Positions 54,756-63,843 are shown, numbered from the stretch's first letter. The stretch is 64,000 nt of DNA from Brevundimonas pishanensis (GCF_022750635.1 NZ_JAJKBG010000001.1:1-64000); one strand, 5' to 3'. Notes: generated from the letters alone by a model not told the origin. Translations and numbers: made by a program.

Positions 54756-56543
54756 TCAGGCCTTTTTGAAGCGGGCAAAGAAGGTGTCGATGGGGTTCTC
54801 AGCCTTGTATTTGTGCATGATCACATACTGCTGGAGGATCGACAGGATGTTGTTCCACGCCCAGTAGATCAGCAGGCCAGCCGCGAACGGAGCCATGATG
54901 AAGGTGAACACCAGCGGCATCAGAGCGAAGATCTGCCGCTGCATCGGGTCTTGCGCCGGCGGGTTCATCGACATCTGCAGCCACATGGTCAGGCCGTAGA
55001 TGATCGGCAGAACGCCAAGGTGCAGCGGGCCGCCCAGAATGCCACCGATCAGCGGCGCAGCAGACGGGTCGAATGGCAGGGCACCAAACAGATTCCACAG
55101 GCTCGTCGGGTCTTTGGCCGACAGATCCTTGATCCAGCCGAAGAACGGTGCCTGGCGCATTTCGATGGTGACGAACAGAACCTTATACAGCGCAAAGAAG
55201 ACCGGAATCTGCACCAGGATCGGAAGGCAACCCGCCAGCGGATTGATCTTCTCGCGCTGATACAGGGCCATCATTTCCTGCTGCTGCTTCTGCGGGTCCT
55301 TGCCGTGCTTCTTCTTCAGCTCTTCCAGCTTGGGCTGCAGCATGCGCATCTTCGACATCGAAGCGTACGACTTGTTAGCCAGCGGGAAGAGGACCAGCTT
55401 GACAACAACCGTCAGCGCCAGAATGGCCAGACCGAAGTTGCCGAGCAGGCCGAAGAAGAACTCCATAACCTGGAAGATCGGGCGGGTCAGGAACCACAGG
55501 ATGCCCCAGTCGATCGCATAGACGAAGCGCGGCAGAGCCAGCTGCTCTTCATACTGCTTGAGGATCTCGTTGCGCTTCACGCCAGCGAACAGGCGCTGGG
55601 TTTCGGTGATCTGCTTGCCCGGTGCAATCGTATGCGCCGCGCCCAGCAGATTTGCTTCGTGGATGTCCACGCCCCCAACCTGACGCACGGTGAAGCGTGC
55701 CTGAACCTGCTCGTCCTGAGCGGGGATCAGGGCTGCCAGCCAGTATTTGTCGGTGATGCCCATCCAACCGCCGGTCGAGTTTTCCTCGACCTTGGTCTTC
55801 TTGGCCCAGTCTTTGTATTTGATCTGTTCGGTCGAATAGGACTTGCCGTCGCCGAAGGTACCGATGGCGCCCTCGTGCGAGATCATTTCGCGACGCTTGT
55901 CAGGGATGCCCTGACGCTCGACGCGCGAATACGGCGCAATGGTGATCGGCTGGGTGCCGAGGTTGGCGACCGTGTCCGTGACGGTGAACAGGTATTTGTC
56001 GTCGACCGAGATCACGCGGCTGAAGCGCAGGCCGCTGCCGTTGTCCCAGGCCAATTCCACCGGCGTGGTCGGGGTCAGCTTGTCACCCTTGACCAGCGTC
56101 CAGACCGTATTGGGGCCAGGTACGCCGCCCGGAACGTTGGCACCGCGCCAGCCGAACTGGGCGAAATAGGCGTGCTCTGTGCCTTGCGGACGGAACAGCT
56201 CGACCGGAGCCGGATTGCCCAGCTCTTCGCGGTACTGGGTCAGGTAGAGGTCGTCGATACGACCGCCCAGCAGCGAGAGCGAGCCCTTGACCGTGCCGCT
56301 CTCGATCGCCACGCGACCCGAGCCGGTCAGGGCCGCAGCGCGGTCCTTGAATACATTCACAGCACCCGTGACTGTCGGATCGGCAGGATCAGCCGCCGCT
56401 TCCTTGGTCATCTCGGCCGCGGCGATACGCGCGGCACGTTGCTGCTCGGCCTGAGGCCGCATCACGGTGAAATAGTAGATGCCCATGATCAGGGCCGCGC
56501 ACACAAAGAAGATGATTGTGTTGCGCGAGTTCTCGTTTTGCAT
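54756..56543 (-). CDS. yidC: Membrane protein insertase YidC
   Basis: A 595-aa insertase. It has an N-terminal signal-anchor helix ([20 protein letters not shown]), a large periplasmic beta-sandwich domain (about residues 60-350) and a conserved five-helix core. The core contains [39 protein letters not shown] and [20 protein letters not shown]. It inserts and folds inner-membrane proteins with or without Sec. It lies 5 nt from rnpA; the yidD gene often found between them is missing. Confidence 0.97.
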   Translation of the reverse strand: MQNENSRNTIIFFVCAALIMGIYYFTVMRPQAEQQRAARIAAAEMTKEAAADPADPTVTGAVNVFKDRAAALTGSGRVAIESGTVKGSLSLLGGRIDDLYLTQYREELGNPAPVELFRPQGTEHAYFAQFGWRGANVPGGVPGPNTVWTLVKGDKLTPTTPVELAWDNGSGLRFSRVISVDDKYLFTVTDTVANLGTQPITIAPYSRVERQGIPDKRREMISHEGAIGTFGDGKSYSTEQIKYKDWAKKTKVEENSTGGWMGITDKYWLAALIPAQDEQVQARFTVRQVGGVDIHEANLLGAAHTIAPGKQITETQRLFAGVKRNEILKQYEEQLALPRFVYAIDWGILWFLTRPIFQVMEFFFGLLGNFGLAILALTVVVKLVLFPLANKSYASMSKMRMLQPKLEELKKKHGKDPQKQQQEMMALYQREKINPLAGCLPILVQIPVFFALYKVLFVTIEMRQAPFFGWIKDLSAKDPTSLWNLFGALPFDPSAAPLIGGILGGPLHLGVLPIIYGLTMWLQMSMNPPAQDPMQRQIFALMPLVFTFIMAPFAAGLLIYWAWNNILSILQQYVIMHKYKAENPIDTFFARFKKA

Positions 56544-56548
56544 CGGGA

Positions 56549-56977
56549 TCAGCGGTCCTGGCCGGAGAGGCGCGGTTGATCGGTATGGAACGCACCGGAG
56601 CGCCCATCTTTATCTAAGGATGGATCGGTACGCATCTTTGTCAGCCTTGTAAGGGCCGATTTCACGTCGTCAAGCAATCGGTCCCAGTCGCGGTCTGCCG
56701 TACCCATGCGCGCAATCAGCACATAGTCGCATCCGGACTGGCCGTATTCAGGCAAAAGCAGGCGCGCAGCCTCACGCAGGCGGCGCTTGGCGCGGTTGCG
56801 CACCACCGCCCCGCCCACTTTTTTCGTGGCGGTAAAACCTGCGCGAATGGCGTCGTCACCATCCGCACGGTCCAACTGTTGTATGACCACGGCGCCTCTC
56901 GCCTGAGAAACGCCTTTGGCGGCCGCCAGAAACTGGGGCCGCCGCAACAGGCGATCGATTTTCATCGGATCGGTCAT
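56549..56977 (-). CDS. rnpA: Ribonuclease P protein component
   Basis: A 142-aa basic protein subunit of RNase P, which matures tRNA 5' ends. The signature is [20 protein letters not shown] (residues about 53-72), preceded by [15 protein letters not shown] 56977 is supported by GGGAGG 4-6 nt upstream. The protein runs on about 25 residues beyond the usual fold with a charged tail. It is next to rpmH as expected. Confidence 0.95.
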   Translation of the reverse strand: MTDPMKIDRLLRRPQFLAAAKGVSQARGAVVIQQLDRADGDDAIRAGFTATKKVGGAVVRNRAKRRLREAARLLLPEYGQSGCDYVLIARMGTADRDWDRLLDDVKSALTRLTKMRTDPSLDKDGRSGAFHTDQPRLSGQDR

Positions 56978-57012
56978 GCGCCCTCCCATATAGGGTTGTT
57001 GGGCGCTTGACT

Positions 57013-57147
57013 TTAGGCCGTCAGGCGCTTGCGGCCCTTAGCGCGGCGACGCGCTACGATCTTTTGACCGTTCTTGGTGGCCATCCGCGAACGGAAGCCG
57101 TGACGGCGCTTGCGCACGAGACGCGACGGCTGATAGGTCCGTTTCAC
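57013..57147 (-). CDS. rpmH: 50S ribosomal protein L34
   Basis: A 44-aa ribosomal protein with the unmistakable [20 protein letters not shown] start and [13 protein letters not shown] end. GTG at 57147 is the start, with AGGAG 7 nt upstream; the longer open frame to 57195 is not needed. It is the first gene of the rpmH-rnpA-yidC-engB run. Confidence 0.97.
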   Translation of the reverse strand: MKRTYQPSRLVRKRRHGFRSRMATKNGQKIVARRRAKGRKRLTA

Positions 57148-57267
57148 GGTCGGCTCCTGAAATAAAGAAGTTAAGCGGTAGATACGATCATCCACCGCGG
57201 AAGAGAGGCGGGCGTATAAATCGGCCCCGCGCCGGAGTCAACGGCGCCTTGGCGTTTGAAGCGCGTT

Positions 57268-58053
57268 ATGAAGCCAGAATCGATAAGGTTTTTTCGTAAC
57301 GCTGGAATATGGAGCCCTTGCGATTTGCATCGCCTGACCCGCTTTATCCCCCTTGTTTTGGTCATCGCTGCGGCAGCTTTGATCTTTGGCATGGGATGGA
57401 ACCGCTACCTGTCGCTGGACACCCTGCGCGACCACGGCGCGACGCTATCGGCGTGGGTGGACCAGTATTACTGGCTGGTGCTTATCGGGCTGATGGCGCT
57501 GTTTGCCGTCCTGACCGCCAGTGTCGTGCCGGGCGTGGTCTTTATCACCGTCACCGCAGGCTATCTGTTCGGCCCATGGGTAGGCGGCATAGCCACCGCC
57601 TTTGCCGCCACAGTCGGGGCGCTGGCCGTCTATTATGTAGGCCGCACCGCGCTGGGGGATTCGCTCAAGCGCAAGGCTGCCTCGGATACGGGCCTCCTCA
57701 AGCGCATCTGTGATGGCGTGGACCGCAACACCTTCAGCTATGTGCTCACGGCGCGCCTGATCGTGTCAGTGCCGTTTCATATGATCAACGTGGCGGCCGG
57801 GATCATGTCGGCCCCCTTGCGTCCCTATATGTTGGCGACCTTCATCGGGCTGTTGCCGGCGCATATTATCTATTGCTGGATCGGCAGCGGGCTTCACGCC
57901 GTACTGGTGAAAGACCCCGATCCTGATATCCAATCGTTATTCCAACAGTTTATGTGGCCGCTGATCGGTGTAGGCTTCCTGTCTATGATACTGCCAATGG
58001 GTCTAAAGCTGATCAAATCGCGTTATGGACGCTCGCACGCGGGCGACCAATGA
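57268..58053 (+). CDS. TVP38/TMEM64 family membrane protein (DedA superfamily)
   Basis: About 261 aa, five to six hydrophobic helices. The VTT-domain core is LTASVVPGVVFITVTAGYLF, GPWVGGIATAFAATVGALAV and RTALGDSLKRKAAS, followed by the re-entrant TARLIVSVPFHMINVAAGIM and PYMLATFIGLLPAHIIYCWI. Proteins of this class act in lipid scrambling or undecaprenyl-phosphate recycling, but the role here is not known. The start is unclear: ATG 57268 is used, and a TTG at 57325 is an alternative. The stop overlaps the histidine kinase ATG (ATGA). Confidence 0.87.
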   Translation: MKPESIRFFRNAGIWSPCDLHRLTRFIPLVLVIAAAALIFGMGWNRYLSLDTLRDHGATLSAWVDQYYWLVLIGLMALFAVLTASVVPGVVFITVTAGYLFGPWVGGIATAFAATVGALAVYYVGRTALGDSLKRKAASDTGLLKRICDGVDRNTFSYVLTARLIVSVPFHMINVAAGIMSAPLRPYMLATFIGLLPAHIIYCWIGSGLHAVLVKDPDPDIQSLFQQFMWPLIGVGFLSMILPMGLKLIKSRYGRSHAGDQ

Positions 58054-59621
58054 CTGAACCCGCGCCTGAAACCGGAACCCCAGTGCCCCAAAGCCTTGCC
58101 TCTCACCGATCAAAGTTGAGCGACGCCCTCAAGGCGCGCTTGAATTCGGGCGAGCGCATCCGGCCGCACGGGCCAGACGGTTTGACGGCGCGCCTTATGC
58201 TGCTGACGGTGGCGTTCACGCTACTGGTTGCAGGCATGATTTTGATCCCCAGTGCCTCCTCCTTCCAGGAAAGGTGGCTCAGTGACCGTCTGCAGGCCGC
58301 AGAGCTGGCATCTGTGGGGGTCGAGGCCCTGCCCTACTCCGCGGTCGAAGACAGCACTGCAGAGCAGCTCCTGACCATCGGCGGGGTACAGTCGGTGGTC
58401 GTCGGCGAACAGGGCGTGCGCCGTCTCTTGCTCCAGGCCCCCAATCTGCCGCGCGCGCCGGAGCTGATCGACCTCAGAAACCGCAGCATCGGCTCCAAAC
58501 TGCTGGACCCTTGGCGCACCTTGTTTGCACACCCGGACCGTTCGCTGCGGGTGCAGGCGACACCGCGCTATCGCTCGGGCGAGTTGATCGAAATCCTCGC
58601 CCCCGCCCAGCCGCTGAAGTTGGAGCTTAGGGCCTTTATCCTGTCGAACCTGATTGTGTCTGTGGTGATCGCACTGGTGGCGGGCGGACTGCTCTGGCTG
58701 GGCCTGTCCTTCCTCGTCCTGCAACCTCTGCAGCGCGTGACGCGGTCCATCGAACGCTTTGCTGCGGATCCGGAGAGCGTGGCCGAGGTCCCGTCCGATC
58801 GTCACGACGAGATCGGCCGCGTCGAGCGCGAACTGGCACGTATGCAGGAGGAAGTGCGCCACTCCCTGCGTGCGCGCGCCCGTCTGGTGGCGCTGGGTGC
58901 GGCGGTCGCAAAGATCAATCACGATCTGCGCAATATGCTGACATCCGCCCAGATCGCCTCCGAGCGCCTGTCGTCGTCGTCGGACCCTTTGGTGGCCAAG
59001 GCCTTGCCCCGCCTAGAGCGAGCGCTGGGGCGTGCCGCAGGGCTGGCCCGCAACGTTCTGGAGTACGGCAAGTCCGAAGAGCCCGAGCCCGAGCGCCGCC
59101 GCCTGCTGCTGGCACGTGTTGTCGCAGCCGCTGCAGAGGATGCAGGCTTGTCCGATCAGGGCGTGCGCTTGGTAACCGACCTGCCGTCCCGATTTGTCGT
59201 GACCGCCGATCCCGATCAGCTTCACCGCATCTTCGTCAACCTGATGCGCAACGCGCGTCAGGCCATCGAGAGTCTGAATGACGACAGACATGGCCAGATT
59301 GCCGTAAAGGCCCGCGAGGAAGACGGCTTTGCCGTCATTCAGGTGCGCGACAATGGCCCGGGTATCCCAGAACGCCTTGCAGGGCGGCTTTTCGAGGCCT
59401 TTGTCAGCGGTTCGAAATCCGACGGCACCGGTCTTGGTCTGACGATTTCGCAGGAACTGGCCGCCAACCATGGCGGTCAGGTGCAACTTGTCGAAACCGG
59501 CCCCGAGGGCGCGACGTTTGAACTGCGCTTGCCCCAATTAGCTCCGAAGGCCAATCCAGAGCTCCTAGATTTAACCGCCGCCGCAGAAGCGGCCGAAACG
59601 ACCGAAGGTGAAAAGCCATGA
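58050..59621 (+). CDS. Sensor histidine kinase, orphan
   Basis: A 523-aa membrane kinase. There are two transmembrane helices (about residues 48-68 and 195-220) around a periplasmic sensor of about 125 residues, then a HAMP-like linker (RVTRSIERFAADPESVAEVP). The HisKA region is AAVAKINHDLRNMLTSAQIA with the phospho-His, and the HATPase_c boxes are NLMRNARQAI (N), VRDNGPGIPE (G1) and GTGLGLTISQELAANHGG (G2). No response regulator is adjacent. It is coupled to the TVP38-type gene upstream and overlaps a small periplasmic protein gene downstream. Confidence 0.93.
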   Translation: MTEPAPETGTPVPQSLASHRSKLSDALKARLNSGERIRPHGPDGLTARLMLLTVAFTLLVAGMILIPSASSFQERWLSDRLQAAELASVGVEALPYSAVEDSTAEQLLTIGGVQSVVVGEQGVRRLLLQAPNLPRAPELIDLRNRSIGSKLLDPWRTLFAHPDRSLRVQATPRYRSGELIEILAPAQPLKLELRAFILSNLIVSVVIALVAGGLLWLGLSFLVLQPLQRVTRSIERFAADPESVAEVPSDRHDEIGRVERELARMQEEVRHSLRARARLVALGAAVAKINHDLRNMLTSAQIASERLSSSSDPLVAKALPRLERALGRAAGLARNVLEYGKSEEPEPERRRLLLARVVAAAAEDAGLSDQGVRLVTDLPSRFVVTADPDQLHRIFVNLMRNARQAIESLNDDRHGQIAVKAREEDGFAVIQVRDNGPGIPERLAGRLFEAFVSGSKSDGTGLGLTISQELAANHGGQVQLVETGPEGATFELRLPQLAPKANPELLDLTAAAEAAETTEGEKP

Positions 59622-60061
59622 TGATGAAATCACTCACTGCCGTAGCGGCTGCCGCAATGGTCGCGCTGTCTGCGCCTATTGCCGTTGCGCAGGATGCCAC
59701 GGCATCCGACCCTGTTGCCGAGGCCCTGCGCGCACGTGGCGAAGCCTATCGCCGCGGTGCCGATGAAAAGCAGGACCCGCAAGAACTGCGCACGACCTCG
59801 GCGCTGAACGCCGAGATCATGGAGCAGAACGATCTGGCCGAACTGCAGGACCGTGCCAACCAACGCGCGTTCGCCAAGGCTCAGGCAGACTATCAAGAAG
59901 AACTGGACCTGATGGAGATGGAGACGCGCCGTATCGAGGCCGAGACCGCTGCGAAACAGGCTGCCTATCAGGCCGAACTGGCGGCCTATGAGCGCGCTCA
60001 GGCCGACTGGCGGGCGTGTGTCGCCGGCGACAAGACGCGCTGTGCCCAGCAGCCTCAATAA
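59618..60061 (+). CDS. Small periplasmic coiled-coil protein
   Basis: A 147-aa protein with a cleavable signal peptide (LTAVAAAAMVALSAPIAVAQ) and a long helical, Ala/Glu/Gln-rich coiled coil (about residues 60-130, AETAAKQAAYQAELAAYERA). Two Cys near the C terminus (WRACVAGDKTRCAQQ) could form a disulfide. Its start overlaps the histidine kinase stop (ATGA), so it is produced together with the kinase and could be its periplasmic partner or ligand sensor (inference). Confidence 0.78.
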   Translation: MMMKSLTAVAAAAMVALSAPIAVAQDATASDPVAEALRARGEAYRRGADEKQDPQELRTTSALNAEIMEQNDLAELQDRANQRAFAKAQADYQEELDLMEMETRRIEAETAAKQAAYQAELAAYERAQADWRACVAGDKTRCAQQPQ

Positions 60062-60083
60062 GCCTCACAGAGGCAGACAAGAC

Positions 60084-60117
60084 AAAGGGCGCGCGGCCAC
60101 CGGCCCCGCGCCCTTTT
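60084..60117. terminator. Bidirectional Rho-independent terminator
   Basis: A 10-bp stem AAAGGGCGCG / CGCGCCCTTT (60084-60093, 60107-60116) is followed by TTTTCATTTTC on the plus strand and TTTGTCTTGTCT on the minus strand. It serves both the kinase unit and nrdB, which converge here. Confidence 0.88.
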
Positions 60118-60139
60118 CATTTTCGTCCGGTTCGGGAGG

Positions 60140-61192
60140 TTAGCCCTCGACCGGGGCCTGCTCCTGACGCTTCTTGAGCAGGGCATCGAAGCTGTCCCAC
60201 ACGCCGTCGGCACCGTGCCACGAGCCTTGGGTTGCGGCTTTCGAATATTCCGTTGCGCGGGCTTCGAAGAAGTTGGCGTGCTCGACACCCGACAGCAGGG
60301 ACTGCAGCCACGGCAGCGGGTTTTCCTTCACGCCGTAAACTTCCGGCAGTTGCAGCTGGCGCAGACGCCAGTCGGCGATGAAGCGGATGTATTGCTTGAT
60401 GTCGTCCGGCGTCATGCCGTTGACCGGACCCATTTCAAAGGCCAGGTCGATGAACTTGTCTTCCATATCGATAACGGTCTTGCAGTTATCGACGATGTCG
60501 TCCGCCACGGCTTTGGTGACCGCACCGGTTTCCTTGTTGAAGGCGTGGTACAGCTTGATGATGCCTTCGCAGTGCAGGCTCTCGTCGCGCACCGACCACG
60601 AGACGATCTGGCCCATGCCCTTCATCTTGTTCTGGCGCGGGAAGTTCATCAGCATGGCGAAGGAAGCGAACAGCTGAAGGCCTTCCGAGAAGCCACCGAA
60701 CATCGCCAGCGTGCGGCAAATGTCGGCATCGGTCTCTACGCCGAACTTGCCCATGTAATCGTGCTTGTCCTTCATGGCCTCGTATTCCATGAAGGCACCG
60801 AACTCGCTCTCGGGCATACCGATGGTTTCGAGCAGAAGCGCATAGGCCGCGATATGGATGGTCTCCATGTTCGCAAAGGCCGCCAGCATCATCTTCACTT
60901 CAGTCGGTTTGAACACGCGACCATAGCGTTCCATGTAGTTGTCCTGAACCTCGATGTCCGCCTGGGTGAAGAAGCGGAAGATCTGGGTCAGAAGATTGCG
61001 CTCGTTGTCATCCAGCTTGGCCGCCCAATCCTTGACGTCCTCGCCGAGCGGCACTTCCTCCGGCATCCAGTGGACCTGCTGCTGCTTCTTCCACATGTCG
61101 AACGCCCACGGATAGCGGAACGGCTTATAGGCGGTCGACGGGGTCAGCAGACCGGGCGTGCCGGGCTGGATGATCGAGGATTGGGCGTTCAT
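60140..61192 (-). CDS. nrdB: Ribonucleoside-diphosphate reductase beta subunit, class Ia
   Basis: A 350-aa diiron/tyrosyl-radical subunit of ribonucleotide reductase. Diiron and radical ligands are visible in FTQADIEVQDNYMERYGRVF, FANMETIHIAAYALLLETIG (Glu-x2-His with the radical Tyr), FSEGLQLFASFAMLMNFPRQ and SVRDESLHCEGIIKLYHAF. A conserved C-terminal region precedes the NrdA-binding tail. ATG 61192 is chosen over 61270 because it gives the family N terminus and length. nrdA lies 2.6 kb away on the other strand, so the two are not cotranscribed. Confidence 0.95.
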   Translation of the reverse strand: MNAQSSIIQPGTPGLLTPSTAYKPFRYPWAFDMWKKQQQVHWMPEEVPLGEDVKDWAAKLDDNERNLLTQIFRFFTQADIEVQDNYMERYGRVFKPTEVKMMLAAFANMETIHIAAYALLLETIGMPESEFGAFMEYEAMKDKHDYMGKFGVETDADICRTLAMFGGFSEGLQLFASFAMLMNFPRQNKMKGMGQIVSWSVRDESLHCEGIIKLYHAFNKETGAVTKAVADDIVDNCKTVIDMEDKFIDLAFEMGPVNGMTPDDIKQYIRFIADWRLRQLQLPEVYGVKENPLPWLQSLLSGVEHANFFEARATEYSKAATQGSWHGADGVWDSFDALLKKRQEQAPVEG

Positions 61193-61309
61193 CACACGGG
61201 GTCCTGACGAGGTAGAAACTGGATGGAGATTCGTAGGCCCAACCATGCGCCACCACCGCGGCGCGGGCAAGCCGCCATCGGGCCTATATTGCGATGAAAA
61301 TTCTTATAG

Positions 61310-61346
61310 CCACTAGATGTGGGGTCATTAGACCACGCAACTGTGG
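61310..61346 (-). promoter_or_regulatory. Paired CCAC-N5/6-GTGG palindromes in the nrdB upstream region
   Basis: Two inverted repeats, CCAC-tagat-GTGG (61310-61322) and CCAC-gcaact-GTGG (61333-61346), lie 118-154 nt upstream of the nrdB ATG with centres about 23 bp apart. Each also contains TGTGGGGT, giving a 24-bp direct repeat. They may be NrdR-type operators, but both sequence and spacing deviate from the consensus. Confidence 0.4.
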
Positions 61347-61360
61347 GGTGTGCTGGGGAC

Positions 61361-61397
61361 AAAAAAGCCCGCCGCTGCACTAGGCAGGGCGGGCTTT
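61361..61397 (-). terminator. Rho-independent terminator of the CoA-transferase gene
   Basis: A stem AAAGCCCGCC / GGCGGGCTTT (61364-61373, 61388-61397) is followed on the minus strand by a T run of six (61361-61366). It ends 22 nt after the CoA-transferase stop. Confidence 0.92.
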
Positions 61398-61418
61398 CGT
61401 AATTCGCGGCCTGCGTCC

Positions 61419-62741
61419 TTACAGGATCATGCCCAGTCGGCGGGCATCGGCTTCCAGGCTTTCGCGGAACTGCGGGGCAGCCAGCTGGATCAGGGCGCGG
61501 GCGCGCTCCTCGACCGACAGGCCGCGCAGATTGACCGCGCCGTGCTCGGTCACGATCCACTGCACGTCGTTGCGCGGCGTGGTCACCGGACCATCCAGCT
61601 GCGCCACAATGCGCGAGACCGTGCCCTTGGCTGCGGTCGAGTGGCAGGCGATGATCGACTTGCCGCCCTTGGATGCCGCGGCACCGCGCACAAAGTCCAG
61701 CTGCCCGCCCGAGGCCGTGAACTGGCGCCCGTTCAGGTACTCCGAGCAGCAGGCACCGAACAGGTCGACCTGCAGGGTCGCATTGACCGAGACCACCTTG
61801 TCGTTTTGCGAGATGACGCGCGGGTCATTCACATAATCGACGCCATAGGCTTCGAAGTCCGGATTATTATCGATGAAGTCGTATTCGGCCTTTGTGCCCA
61901 TGGCGAAGGCAAAGATCGCCTTGCCCTTATGGATGTTCTTGCGGCTGTTGTTGATCACACCGGCCTGCATCAAGGCGATCAGGCCGGGCGTCATCAGTTC
62001 GGTATGAACGCCCAGATCCTTGCGATCGAACAAGGCGGCACAAACCGCATCCGGCAGGGCCCCGATGCCCATCTGAAGCGTCGAGCCATCCTCGATCATA
62101 TCGGCGATGATTGCGCCGATGGCCTCGTCCGCAGGTGCCATCGCAGCCTTGCCCGACTCGATCAGCGGGACATTGTTTTCCACGATGGCCGTCACTTCGG
62201 AGATGTGGACGCGGGTATCGCCGCCCACACGCGGGAACTGGTCGTTGACCTCCAGTATCAGGCGCGCGCCGGAACGCGCGACCGGCGTGGCATAATCAGC
62301 GTTCACACCGAACGAGAAATAGCCCTCGTCATCCATCGGCGAGACGGTGGTCACCAGAGTATCCACCTTGACCTGATTGACCATCACATCGGGGGCCTGC
62401 TGGAAACTGGACGGGATGAACCACACGCCGTTACGGCCGGCATCGCGGCTCTGCTGCTCCAGTTTGCGCTCGATACCGCCGTGGAAGAGGCTGTACGGCC
62501 GTAGGCGGTCCGTCAGTTCGTAGCGCAGGACGGTCTCACCGGCCTGCTTCATCGACAGCAGATAGTAGATGTTGACGTCGGACACCTGCCCGGCCTCGGC
62601 GCGGTCCGCGAGTGCCTTAAGAAGCGCCGGCGGTTGGGATATACCGAGACCCATGGCCATTCTTGTACCGTTACCGATGAGCGCGGCGGCTTGGTCGGCG
62701 GTGGTCAGGCGCTTGGCATATTCAGCCGCAAAGTCAGTCAT
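61419..62741 (-). CDS. Acetyl-CoA hydrolase/transferase family protein (4-hydroxybutyrate CoA-transferase-like)
   Basis: A 440-aa family I-type CoA-transferase. Visible are the N-terminal AALIGNGTRMAMGLGISQPP, IPSSFQQAPDVM, the QMGIGALPDAVCAALFDRKD block, the GVHTELMTPGLIALMQAGVI block with the catalytic Glu, and GGQLDFVRGAAASKGGKSII near the C terminus. It moves CoA between acetyl-CoA and a short-chain acid such as butyrate, 4-hydroxybutyrate or propionate. The exact acid is not readable. It is monocistronic with a strong terminator. A link to PHB/acyl-CoA metabolism is possible. Confidence 0.9.
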   Translation of the reverse strand: MTDFAAEYAKRLTTADQAAALIGNGTRMAMGLGISQPPALLKALADRAEAGQVSDVNIYYLLSMKQAGETVLRYELTDRLRPYSLFHGGIERKLEQQSRDAGRNGVWFIPSSFQQAPDVMVNQVKVDTLVTTVSPMDDEGYFSFGVNADYATPVARSGARLILEVNDQFPRVGGDTRVHISEVTAIVENNVPLIESGKAAMAPADEAIGAIIADMIEDGSTLQMGIGALPDAVCAALFDRKDLGVHTELMTPGLIALMQAGVINNSRKNIHKGKAIFAFAMGTKAEYDFIDNNPDFEAYGVDYVNDPRVISQNDKVVSVNATLQVDLFGACCSEYLNGRQFTASGGQLDFVRGAAASKGGKSIIACHSTAAKGTVSRIVAQLDGPVTTPRNDVQWIVTEHGAVNLRGLSVEERARALIQLAAPQFRESLEADARRLGMIL

Positions 62742-62840
62742 GGTCTGCCTCGGTAATCCACTGGCCGCCTAAACGGCCCAAGGTCGGTGATGACCAAATT
62801 CGTAGCCGCTGGCACCGGCAGACGCCTTTTAGACCTTGGT

Positions 62841-63578
62841 CTATGGGGCATCCTGAAGGCGGGACATATGTACGCGCTGGCGGCGCTCGACCGCATAGGC
62901 GAACAGCCACAAAAGCACTGCCCAGAAGGCACCGATGCCCCACCCCGCCAAAACATCCGTGGCCCAATGGGCTGCCAGATAGATGCGGGTGATGCCGATC
63001 AAAAGCACAACCACCACGGCCCAGCCCACGGCATAGGCTTTAACGCGCGCTCGCGGGAACGCTCGCGTCAGCATAACGCCGATGGTCAGGTAGAAAACCG
63101 TAGCCAACAGGGCATGACCGGACGGGAAGCTGGCATTGAGGGTTTCAACTACCTGATATTCCGCCGGCGGCCTCGCCCGATCAAACACAGCCTTCAGGCC
63201 CTCGGACCACGCAACTCCGCCCGCAAGCCCGAAGACCAACAATAGCGCCGACAGCTTCTTGCCGTGGACGAGCAGGAAGAAGCCAAAGATCAGGGCGAAC
63301 ACCATCAGCACGGAAATGCCGCCGAGCGACGTGACGTCTATGGCGGCCTCTCGGAGCCACCACGGCCCGCGCACCCGTTGAGGATCGTCTGCATAAGGGT
63401 GCAGCCACGTCAGGACCGACCAGTCGAAGCCTTGCTTGTCGCCACTGGCTACGCCGTCGGCGATGCTTGCGAAAAGTGCCAGCCCGCCAGCCCCTAACAA
63501 CAGAGGAGCGACAATGCCGATTTCATTACGGGCCACACGGAGGACACGGGCGGTGAAGGCAACGGGGTGTGCGGTCAT
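62841..63578 (-). CDS. PAP2 superfamily membrane phosphatase
   Basis: A 245-aa polytopic phosphatase with about six helices. Active-site motifs are KAVFDRARP (K-x6-RP), NASFPSGHALLATVFYL and TRIYLAAHWATDVLAGWGIG (R-x5-H-x3-D). This is the lipid phosphatase type, acting on undecaprenyl diphosphate, phosphatidate or phosphatidylglycerophosphate in the periplasmic leaflet. Unlike the acid phosphatase at 38030 it keeps the PSGH His. ATG 63578 is used; a divergent region of 265 nt separates it from nrdA. Confidence 0.92.
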   Translation of the reverse strand: MTAHPVAFTARVLRVARNEIGIVAPLLLGAGGLALFASIADGVASGDKQGFDWSVLTWLHPYADDPQRVRGPWWLREAAIDVTSLGGISVLMVFALIFGFFLLVHGKKLSALLLVFGLAGGVAWSEGLKAVFDRARPPAEYQVVETLNASFPSGHALLATVFYLTIGVMLTRAFPRARVKAYAVGWAVVVVLLIGITRIYLAAHWATDVLAGWGIGAFWAVLLWLFAYAVERRQRVHMSRLQDAP

Positions 63579-63795
63579 AGGGCGACAACGGCTCCATTAC
63601 GCTTTGTGTTCCGTCCCGTATCGGGACGATTCCCAAGATAATTGCGACAAAACCGTGGCATAGGTTTCGCGAGGTTTGAAGCCTTTTCCTTCCCCGTTCA
63701 ACCGCAGCCTATGGCAAGCGAAAAATTAGCAAAAAACTGAATTAAAGAATTTGAAGTCGGGCCAGTCTTAACCCAAGATTTAGATGTAGCTGGTG

Positions 63796-63804
63796 TTGTC
63801 CACA
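63796..63804 (+). promoter_or_regulatory. DnaA-box-like site (TTGTCCACA)
   Basis: One mismatch from the TTATCCACA consensus, same orientation as the perfect box 21 bp downstream (two helical turns). Confidence 0.5.
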
Positions 63805-63816
63805 CAACATCTGGCG

Positions 63817-63825
63817 TTATCCACA
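63817..63825 (+). promoter_or_regulatory. Consensus DnaA box (TTATCCACA) upstream of nrdA
   Basis: A perfect match to the DnaA-box consensus, ending 18 nt before the nrdA ATG. In E. coli nrdAB is regulated by DnaA; the same link is likely here but untested. Confidence 0.7.
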
Positions 63826-63843
63826 AGTTGACGGGTTGTAGCG

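Larger units (their letters stand above)
63579..63843. promoter_or_regulatory. AT-rich divergent regulatory region upstream of nrdA
   Basis: 265 nt without a gene. It holds a perfect 7-bp hairpin CGTCCCG-tat-CGGGACG (63612-63628), a GANTC site (63628-63632) as methylated by CcrM in Caulobacter relatives, a CtrA-like TTAA-N7-TTTA (63768-63782) and the two DnaA-box sequences listed separately. The AT-rich 63690-63780 part probably contains the nrdA promoter. Confidence 0.6.

Noticed and set aside
63796-63825. NrdR box upstream of nrdA
   Set aside because: ACACAACATCTGGCGT partly resembles the NrdR motif, but no second box at the proper spacing is visible and the DnaA-box reading explains the bases better.
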